DNA of 12,919 bases from Microcaldota archaeon (GTDB lineage Archaea; Micrarchaeota; Micrarchaeia; Micrarchaeales; CABMGC01): NCBI GenBank assembly GCA_028866975.1, contig JAGWHG010000018.1:1-12919 (forward strand), in the 5' to 3' direction. Shown piece after piece: positions 5,981 to 11,123 of this stretch (position 1 is the stretch's first letter; each line of letters begins with the position of its first letter). The notes beneath the pieces were generated by a model, which saw nothing but the letters and a program-made list of their open reading frames with translations, made no database searches and was not told the DNA's origin. The translations under genes and the position numbers were made by a program.

Positions 5981-7870
5981 TCAGCCGTTTTCAATTGCCA
6001 CAAATGCAGGGCCTGCGGGCACCTTCTCTCCAGAGCGGTTCTGCAGATACAAGACTGCGCAGCATCCGCGCTCAAGCGACCTGAGCCTGCTCAGCGATGG
6101 CTGCGTCTCCTCTATTCCAAGGTCGGTCAGCGCATACTTTGCAACGTCGGCGCTCTGGCGGAAGTAGAATTTTGTCTGACAGAGGCGCCTTATGCTCGCT
6201 GTGACATCAGTTATGCTGTGCGTTATCAGCAGAAGGCCGACGCCGCGCTTGCGAAAATCCTGTATCCTCTGCTTTAGGTCCACTACGACTGGCGAGGTCT
6301 CCATGTGCGAGAAGATGAGCTGCGCCTCCTCGAGCGCTATCTCAACCCTTAGATCATTATCGCCGCGCTCGTCGAATGAGTCTAGGAATGCATATAGTTG
6401 GTTGAGTATGAGGGCATAGAAGAACTGCTTCATGCTATTGCTCACATCGGAGAGGTCAAATACTGCGCCCTTCCCAAAGACCTCTGCAAAGTCTATGCCC
6501 ATAACTGAGGAAAATTCGGGGCGCGATATGATGTGCCGCATTCCTTCAAGCGCAGCCTTTACGTTCTCGCCGTGCTTGGTGTACTTGACAGTGCCCTTCT
6601 TTGTCCTCTTGCCGTGCTGCTCTATTATCTCCTCTTCTATAGCAGAGTAGAGTTTTGTCGGATCGGGGCAGAGATCCTTGCCGTACACCTTCCTAAAAGC
6701 TGCAAGAAGGCACTTCTCCATGGAGTTTTGGTACGGCCCCGCATTCGACGCCGATGCGATCAGCATCGCAAGGTTCTCGGAGAACTTATCCCTAAGGATT
6801 GCGTTCTCGCACCTAAAGAAGTTGATTGGTATGTTCGAATTGTAGATCTTCACCAGATATAGGCCGTTGCTCTTAGCGAAGTCGGCCCACTCCTTTGTAG
6901 GGGAGATAACGACTGTGCTTGCCCCTTTTTCTTTGTGGAGCTTCGATAGAAGCGACATCGACGCAAATGTCTTTCCCGTTCCGGGCAAGCCAGTAATTAT
7001 CATGCCAAGGTTCAGTGTGCTGCTCTCTAGTAGCATCTCGGATTCGGATTCCGATATGGAATCTTTGAGGAATGTGCCGATCTTCAGGCCGCTAGTTTGC
7101 TTATTCGGCACCTGCGCGCGTATTTGCGGGACCCTTGCTATTTGGTCTGCGAAGGTTATGAATCGATTTACTGCATGGTAGCCAAACGGAATCGCATCGA
7201 TACTGCCAAGTTCTTCATGCATTCCTGCAATATCGATGCACTTGAGCTTTATTTTCTCGAAAACCCTGGCTTTCGATCTGATGTATTCTTCTAGCTTGGC
7301 TTTGCTGCCGTCTATTACCAGCAGCACTTTGTACGACATGTGGTTTGAATCTTCGATCTGGTTCAGCGATTCGAGGAGGGAAATCAGCATGTTCCTCTCC
7401 CCCGAATCGTAGTACAGCTCCGTCTGCTTGGACTGCGATGCGCCTCGCCCTCCTGCCACGAGAGTCTGCCTTACCTCTTTTGCGCTAAGCAGGCTCTCTA
7501 CCGCACCTTTGATGGCTTCAGTGTGGGCTTTTTGCGCCTTTGAAAGCGAGACGTACAATCTTGCGTCTTGGCTTGCCAGAACCTGCCAGATACTAGAGAA
7601 GATCGGTCTTGTGTCCGCAGAAAAAACGACAAGGGCTTCGGGGTCGCTGAGTGTGGGAAGCGCGCATTCTTCGAAGTTGAATCCGGGCATTCCGTTCTTT
7701 ATCCTCGCGCACAGAGAATCGTCGTCGGTTATTATCTCGGTGTGCAAAGCGCCTAGATCACTGCATATCATCAATTTCGAACCGAGGAGATAATCTGAGA
7801 TGTCTATGCCATCTACAGTGAATGGCAGTGAACTTATCTTATAACACTTCAATATCGCCACAGTGGGCAT
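5981..7870 (-). CDS. VirB4/HerA-type P-loop ATPase
   Basis: This 629-residue protein has a poorly conserved N-terminal half (1-260) and a C-terminal RecA-like motor of the FtsK/HerA/VirB4 clade. Walker A is GLPGTGKT at 294-301. Walker B is the clade-typical IALEEAQLIF at 511-520 with the Glu-Glu-Ala signature. A sensor strand follows, GLLLITHS (545-552), with RRLCQTKFYFR after it. The long N-terminal region without membrane helices is more like VirB4/TraC or CedB than compact HerA, and no NurA nuclease is adjacent. Such proteins form hexamers that move DNA or protein through a membrane channel. It is the first gene of a five-gene minus operon whose other products include three small membrane proteins. 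No convincing TATA box is seen at leaderless distance from ATG 7870; AT-rich stretches at 7900-7916 and 7924-7933 are candidates. Confidence 0.88.
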   Translation of the reverse strand: MPTVAILKCYKISSLPFTVDGIDISDYLLGSKLMICSDLGALHTEIITDDDSLCARIKNGMPGFNFEECALPTLSDPEALVVFSADTRPIFSSIWQVLASQDARLYVSLSKAQKAHTEAIKGAVESLLSAKEVRQTLVAGGRGASQSKQTELYYDSGERNMLISLLESLNQIEDSNHMSYKVLLVIDGSKAKLEEYIRSKARVFEKIKLKCIDIAGMHEELGSIDAIPFGYHAVNRFITFADQIARVPQIRAQVPNKQTSGLKIGTFLKDSISESESEMLLESSTLNLGMIITGLPGTGKTFASMSLLSKLHKEKGASTVVISPTKEWADFAKSNGLYLVKIYNSNIPINFFRCENAILRDKFSENLAMLIASASNAGPYQNSMEKCLLAAFRKVYGKDLCPDPTKLYSAIEEEIIEQHGKRTKKGTVKYTKHGENVKAALEGMRHIISRPEFSSVMGIDFAEVFGKGAVFDLSDVSNSMKQFFYALILNQLYAFLDSFDERGDNDLRVEIALEEAQLIFSHMETSPVVVDLKQRIQDFRKRGVGLLLITHSITDVTASIRRLCQTKFYFRQSADVAKYALTDLGIEETQPSLSRLRSLERGCCAVLYLQNRSGEKVPAGPAFVAIENG

Positions 7871-7984
7871 ATGCGATTCTGGTTCTTAATGGGGTATGGA
7901 AAAATTTCGGAATTTTAGCGGACATTTTTTAACTATTTGCGCAATCTCCTTGCTTTGCAGCATCGAGTTGGGATTGTAGGGTAA

Positions 7985-7993
7985 ACTTATAAG
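7985..7993 (+). promoter_or_regulatory. TATA box of the 58-aa gene
   Basis: ACTTATAAG lies with its centre 26 bases before ATG 8015, the expected distance for leaderless initiation. This favours ATG 8015 over the in-frame ATG at 8000 or TTG at 7997. Confidence 0.6.
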
Positions 7994-8014
7994 CGTTTGA
8001 TGAGCTTTAGAAGC

Positions 8015-8191
8015 ATGGAGACGGCGTTGAAGAAGGAGATGAATAGAACATATGCTCCGGCATTGGACCTGAGCATATCGGTAATGCCAAGGGACAAAGT
8101 CACGCTTGTCGGAAAGGACGGGAAGAAGATCGACTTGGACAATAGCGTCGTGAAGATACTGATACACAAAGACGAAGTCGAGATAAAGTAG
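8015..8191 (+). CDS. 58-aa conserved-looking hypothetical protein
   Basis: This small soluble protein has a short helical, charged N-terminus (METALKKEMNRTYAPALDLS). A strand-rich half follows (VTLVGKDGKKIDLDNSVVKI) and ends HKDEVEIK. The second half looks like a small beta-barrel or beta-hairpin unit. No family is recognised. The start is chosen from the TATA box at 7985-7993. The frame also contains ATG 8000 and TTG 7997, which would add five or six residues. It is divergent from the ATPase operon and convergent with the Fe-S scaffold gene, and the two stop codons abut as TAG/CTA without a single spare base. Its own promoter and the precise tail-to-tail junction argue that it is real. Confidence 0.65.
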   Translation: METALKKEMNRTYAPALDLSISVMPRDKVTLVGKDGKKIDLDNSVVKILIHKDEVEIK

Positions 8192-8596
8192 CTACATCTC
8201 CTTAGTGCTTGCATCCAATGGCTTGTGCTCGAATGCGAACACCGCCCCTTTTATCGCCCTCATCGAGAGCGTTGCGCAGTGCAGCCTGCCAGGGCCAGGA
8301 TCTATCCCTATCACGTTGAGCACTGTCGAAACGTTCATCTTCTCTATCTCCTCTAGAGTCTTTCCTTTTATGAAATCTGTAATCATGCTTGCGCTTGCCA
8401 TGCTGATTGCGCAGCCGTCGCCGTCGAACTTGACGTCCTCGACCTTGCCATCCTTCATCTTCAGATAGATGGTTAGCGTGTCTCCGCAGGTGACATTTTC
8501 CTCGTGCATGTGCACGCTTGGGTCCTCCATCTTGCCCTTGTTATGAGGGCGCTCGTAGTACTGTATGAGCCTTTCTGCGTATATGTCAAGTGACAT
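8192..8596 (-). CDS. iscU: Iron-sulfur cluster scaffold, IscU/SufU/NifU-N family
   Basis: This 134-residue scaffold assembles Fe-S clusters from sulfur donated by a cysteine desulfurase. The three ligand cysteines are present: C37 in NVTCGD (with D39), C62 in GDGCAIS, and C107 in RLHCATL. The histidine before C107 and the absence of an 18-20 residue insertion ahead of it place it nearer IscU than SufU. The IscU chaperone-binding LPPVK motif is not present at that spot (IDPGPG stands there instead), so dependence on an HscA-type chaperone is doubtful. The start is ATG 8596 (MSLDIYAERL, the family N-terminus); an in-frame GTG at 8605 would add three residues. No desulfurase gene is in the window. 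The gene stands alone, end-to-end with the 58-aa gene. Confidence 0.93.
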   Translation of the reverse strand: MSLDIYAERLIQYYERPHNKGKMEDPSVHMHEENVTCGDTLTIYLKMKDGKVEDVKFDGDGCAISMASASMITDFIKGKTLEEIEKMNVSTVLNVIGIDPGPGRLHCATLSMRAIKGAVFAFEHKPLDASTKEM

Positions 8597-8624
8597 TCCT
8601 ATCACACTGATTATGTGGGGGATA

Positions 8625-8635
8625 GTTATAAAATT
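8625..8635 (-). promoter_or_regulatory. TATA box of the iscU-like gene
   Basis: On the minus strand this reads AATTTTATAAC. Its centre is about 25 bases from GTG 8605 and 34 from ATG 8596, so the mRNA has a leader of ten bases or fewer. It lies between the stop of the PAP2 gene (8639) and the scaffold gene, showing that the scaffold is transcribed separately. Confidence 0.6.
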
Positions 8636-8638
8636 GGT

Positions 8639-9205
8639 TTAGCCCACCCATTCTCTCTTGAAAAGGAACGGTGCTATCCTGTGCGCGATCGAGGCCAGAA
8701 TGTGGTTTATCCTGTGGCGCAGCTTGTAGATTATCGCCGCCACAACCACGCTTATCACTATTCCCGCAATGACATCTGTGAAGTAGTGCACCCCGAGGTA
8801 CACCCTGCCAAACAGCACAAGTGCCAGCCATATCAGGTACATCCACCTCAGGTACCTATACCCTTTTATGAAAAACAGCAGCCCGCTCAGCGTGGAGGCG
8901 TGGTTGCTTGGAAATCCAAACCCTGATTCGCAATAGCCCCCTGTCCATGGAAGTGGCTGGGCGGTGCAGGGCCTCGGCTCTTTGACAATGTCCTTTATTA
9001 TCTCGTCTGCCACTGCGAGGAGCACAGCAGCGGCTGCAAACGAAAAAACATTCTTGTCCTTCCTTAGGTACAAGTACAGGATAATTGCAAGGAGGACGAC
9101 GTAGTAGCTTGGCGCAAGATACTGCATCGTAGCAGTCAGCGCTGGGCTCGCCACAGAGCCTGCCGCCTGGAATGCCGCATTGTTGAGCGAGTCGAATATG
9201 CCCAT
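8639..9205 (-). CDS. PAP2-family membrane phosphatase
   Basis: This 188-residue polytopic protein has about five or six membrane helices and the three PAP2 motifs in order: KX6RP as KDIVKEPRP (71-79), PSNHA (99-103) with the catalytic histidine, and RX5HX3D as RVYLGVHYFTD (134-144) with the nucleophilic histidine. Such enzymes remove phosphate from lipid pyrophosphates or phosphatidate at the membrane. Recycling a polyprenyl (dolichyl) diphosphate carrier is a reasonable role in an archaeon, but the substrate is not shown by sequence. ATG 9205 is chosen because it lies 27 bases from a TATA box. The frame stays open far upstream to 9979, but that part is antisense to two real genes. It is divergent from the PIN gene. 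Confidence 0.9.
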   Translation of the reverse strand: MGIFDSLNNAAFQAAGSVASPALTATMQYLAPSYYVVLLAIILYLYLRKDKNVFSFAAAAVLLAVADEIIKDIVKEPRPCTAQPLPWTGGYCESGFGFPSNHASTLSGLLFFIKGYRYLRWMYLIWLALVLFGRVYLGVHYFTDVIAGIVISVVVAAIIYKLRHRINHILASIAHRIAPFLFKREWVG

Positions 9206-9227
9206 TGAGCATCCTTTCTCTATTCGA

Positions 9228-9236
9228 TTATAAATA
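9228..9236. promoter_or_regulatory. Single TATA box shared by divergent PAP2 and PIN genes
   Basis: TTATAAATA (TATTTATAA on the other strand) is centred at 9232, which is 27 bases from ATG 9205 and 26 bases from ATG 9258. Only 52 bases separate the two start codons and no other TATA-like element is visible. Both mRNAs would be leaderless. Confidence 0.7.
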
Positions 9237-9257
9237 CTTTCGATTTGGGATAATATC

Positions 9258-9623
9258 ATGAAGTCTGTAATAGTCGACACTAGCTCTATTCTCTTCGGGC
9301 TTTCGAAGGGTTTTGACACCTTCCAAAGGCTCAAAGAGGAATTCCCTGCCTGCAGGATCTGCATACCTAGCGGAGTCATAAGAGAACTGAGGAAGTTTGC
9401 GAAGGGCAAGAAAAAGGAGAGCAAATATGCTAATGTGGCGCTGGCGCTGCTCAAAAAGCACAACATTGTGATTGTAAGGGGCAATGAGTATGTCGACACA
9501 TGGATTGTGAAACATGCAGCAAAGTATGCGATTGTCTGCACCAACGACTTGGCGCTCAAGCGCAGGCTGAAATCGAGGAATCTGATGGCGGTAAGTATTT
9601 TGATGAACGGCTCTTTTCGGTGA
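9258..9623 (+). CDS. PIN-domain nuclease, Fcf1/VapC9-like
   Basis: This 121-residue protein is a single PIN domain. The acidic active-site set is visible: D7 in VIVDTSS, E43 in GVIRELRKF, D80 in EYVDTWIV and D97 in CTNDLALKRRL. These coordinate metal for endoribonuclease activity. The IPSGVIREL and CTNDLALKRRL sequences resemble the archaeal Fcf1/Utp24-like group linked to rRNA processing more than classic VapC toxins. No antitoxin gene precedes it; the upstream neighbour is a divergent PAP2 gene. It could still be an RNase of another role. Initiation appears leaderless from the shared TATA box. It ends 57 bp before the next gene, which has its own TATA box. Confidence 0.85.
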   Translation: MKSVIVDTSSILFGLSKGFDTFQRLKEEFPACRICIPSGVIRELRKFAKGKKKESKYANVALALLKKHNIVIVRGNEYVDTWIVKHAAKYAIVCTNDLALKRRLKSRNLMAVSILMNGSFR

Positions 9624-9645
9624 ACTAAACGAACAATAAGTAACG

Positions 9646-9653
9646 AATATAAA
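9646..9653 (+). promoter_or_regulatory. TATA box of the 200-aa gene
   Basis: AATATAAA is centred about 31 bases before ATG 9681, giving an expected transcript start a few bases ahead of the start codon. No Shine-Dalgarno is seen. Confidence 0.5.
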
Positions 9654-9680
9654 CCACGCCCAGAACATGCTATTGTTTGC

Positions 9681-10283
9681 ATGCAGCGCGAATACAGGAT
9701 ACTAAACGTCAACGAGCTGGGCGGCAACAAGCTCATCGAAGCGGCAAAGCAGACAGCAGGGCACATCGCTTCGCTTAGCAAGATAATTTCCGATAACAAG
9801 CCCAGACTTGAGGAGCTCAGGTCAAAGAATTTTGGGGCGAGGGGCGGCGAAGAATACGACTTCAAAGATCTGATGAGGGAGGACATAGAGAGGTGGAATC
9901 GCAGGGACATTGAGGAATTGGAAAATGTCAGCCTCCGCACGCACGAGCTGCTCAAGGGCGCAAAAAAGCAGCTAGACAAAGAGGTTTACGCAGCGTATAG
10001 GACAACAGACCAGGGCAGGCACAGCTTTTCCGACTATAAGACCGTAAGGAACTATGCGATAGTGTTTGGAAGCCTGCTGGCAACTGCGACTGCGGTTATC
10101 ATAGAGGGGCGCGTGAACCTTGCCGCAAACCCTGTCACGACAAGCAGCGTCACAGGGCTTGCATTTGAGATACTGCTTGGGGCGGGAACTGCTGTGACCG
10201 GCGCGCTTGCAAGGGCCGAGAGGCGCTATTTCAGGGAAGGGGTAAAAGAGCTCATGCACTACCTTACCACAGGTGCAGGCTAA
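9681..10283 (+). CDS. 200-aa unknown membrane protein with helical N-terminus
   Basis: I do not recognise the family. Residues 1-120 are charged and mostly helical, with heptad-like stretches (about 17-48 and 60-104) that could form a coiled coil or helical bundle. Two hydrophobic segments follow, at about 124-142 and 156-178, separated by a short loop (EGRVNLAANPVTTSS). The tail (RRYFREGVKELMHYLTTGAG) is basic and helical. The protein is probably a membrane-anchored helical protein with a large N-terminal cytosolic part. ATG 9681 is chosen from its distance to the TATA box; an ATG at 9667 is out of frame. The gene appears to be transcribed alone between the PIN gene and rpo7. Confidence 0.8.
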   Translation: MQREYRILNVNELGGNKLIEAAKQTAGHIASLSKIISDNKPRLEELRSKNFGARGGEEYDFKDLMREDIERWNRRDIEELENVSLRTHELLKGAKKQLDKEVYAAYRTTDQGRHSFSDYKTVRNYAIVFGSLLATATAVIIEGRVNLAANPVTTSSVTGLAFEILLGAGTAVTGALARAERRYFREGVKELMHYLTTGAG

Positions 10284-10291
10284 AGCAACCC

Positions 10292-10299
10292 TATTTATT
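10292..10299 (+). promoter_or_regulatory. TATA-like box of the rpo7-spt4 operon
   Basis: TATTTATT lies about 45 bases before the TTG start of rpo7. Transcription from about 10322 would give a leader near 20 nt, enough to hold the AGGTGAG ribosome-binding site. Confidence 0.45.
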
Positions 10300-10330
10300 C
10301 CTATCCTTCCATATTATTGTGCTAATGCTT

Positions 10331-10337
10331 AGGTGAG
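10331..10337 (+). promoter_or_regulatory. Shine-Dalgarno fixing the TTG start of rpo7
   Basis: AGGTGAG, a near-perfect match to the archaeal anti-Shine-Dalgarno complement, ends three bases before TTG 10341 and supports this non-ATG start. Confidence 0.7.
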
Positions 10338-10340
10338 CCG

Positions 10341-10919
10341 TTGTATTACGTACACACTATTAAAGACACGCTCAGCGTGCCCCCAGCCTATTTCGGATCC
10401 GACATAGAGGATGCCGCAGCGCAGGTCCTTCGAAACAAGTACGAGAGGGTAATAGATAGGGACATGGGAGTCATACTTGCGGTATTCAATGTTCGGGACA
10501 TAAGCGACGGATTCATACTTCCCGGAGACCCCAACACCCACCACGACGTCACATTTGATGTCCTTGCTTTCACGCTCGAAGTCGAGGAGGTTGTAATCGG
10601 CGAGGTCTCAGAGCTCGTGGAGTTCGGATGCTTCGTAAGGATTGGACCGCTAGACGGCCTTGTGCACCTCTCGCAGATAACCAGCGACTTCATAAATTAC
10701 GACAGAAAGACCGGCGTGTTCAGCTCTAGAAACACAGGCAAGACGCTAAAGAAGGGAGATACGGTATATGCAAAGGTATCGACGATTAGCATAAAGAACA
10801 GCGTCAAGGATTCCAAGATTGCGCTCACAATGAGGCCTGAGGGCCTTGGCAAGCCGGAATGGGTCACGGAAAAGCCAAGGCAGGTCAAGGAGGGGCCTAG
10901 GAAGAGAGGCAGGAGATAA
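10341..10919 (+). CDS. rpo7: DNA-directed RNA polymerase subunit Rpo7 (RpoE)
   Basis: This 192-residue orthologue of eukaryal Rpb7 forms the polymerase stalk with Rpo4 and binds emerging RNA. Residues 1-80 are the N-terminal RNP-like domain (YYVHTIKDTLSVPPAYFG near the start; DMGVILAV inside). Residues 82-165 are an S1 domain (GEVSELVEFGCFVRIGPLDG, then LVHLSQI) ending in KIALTMRP. A lysine/arginine-rich tail (KPRQVKEGPRKRGRR) closes the protein. Translation starts at TTG 10341 after a strong AGGTGAG site. The stop overlaps the spt4 start as TAATG, the conserved archaeal rpoE-spt4 order, so the two are co-translated. Confidence 0.95.
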   Translation: MYYVHTIKDTLSVPPAYFGSDIEDAAAQVLRNKYERVIDRDMGVILAVFNVRDISDGFILPGDPNTHHDVTFDVLAFTLEVEEVVIGEVSELVEFGCFVRIGPLDGLVHLSQITSDFINYDRKTGVFSSRNTGKTLKKGDTVYAKVSTISIKNSVKDSKIALTMRPEGLGKPEWVTEKPRQVKEGPRKRGRR

Positions 10920-11107
10920 TGGACAAGGCGTGCAAGAAGTGCAGGTTCATAATAGCTCAAGGGGAGCTCTGCCCGCAGTGCGGCGGAACTGAACTCACTT
11001 CCAAGTGGCACGGGTACATCGTAGTGCTAAACGCAGAGAAGTCAGAGATTGCAAAGAAGCTGGAGATCAAGGTAAACGGCACGTACGCTCTGAGCATTGC
11101 AGAGTAG
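10919..11107 (+). CDS. spt4: Transcription elongation factor Spt4 (RpoE'')
   Basis: This 62-residue zinc protein has CKKC (5-8) and CPQC (18-21) coordinating one Zn, then the compact beta-rich Spt4 core (HGYIVVLNAEKSEIAKKLEI). Spt4 partners Spt5 to clamp RNA polymerase during elongation; Spt5 is not in the window. Its length is normal for archaeal Spt4. The start overlaps the rpo7 stop by one base (TAATG). A large membrane protein begins 16 bp after its stop and is probably read from the same transcript. Confidence 0.93.
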   Translation: MDKACKKCRFIIAQGELCPQCGGTELTSKWHGYIVVLNAEKSEIAKKLEIKVNGTYALSIAE

Positions 11108-11123
11108 AGTCATCGATGGTTGG

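Noticed and set aside
5322..7870. HerA-NurA DNA end-resection pair
   Set aside because: The 217-aa neighbour shows no NurA-like nuclease residues, and the ATPase is followed by membrane proteins. No Mre11 or Rad50 gene is present.
9258..9623. VapBC-type toxin-antitoxin locus
   Set aside because: No small antitoxin gene precedes or follows the PIN gene, and its motifs are nearer to Fcf1-like proteins.
8639..9979. A 446-residue minus-strand frame extending the PAP2 gene upstream
   Set aside because: The extension is antisense to the PIN gene and the 200-aa gene, reads as low-complexity Ser/Leu sequence, and crosses the shared promoter. ATG 9205 gives a complete PAP2 protein.
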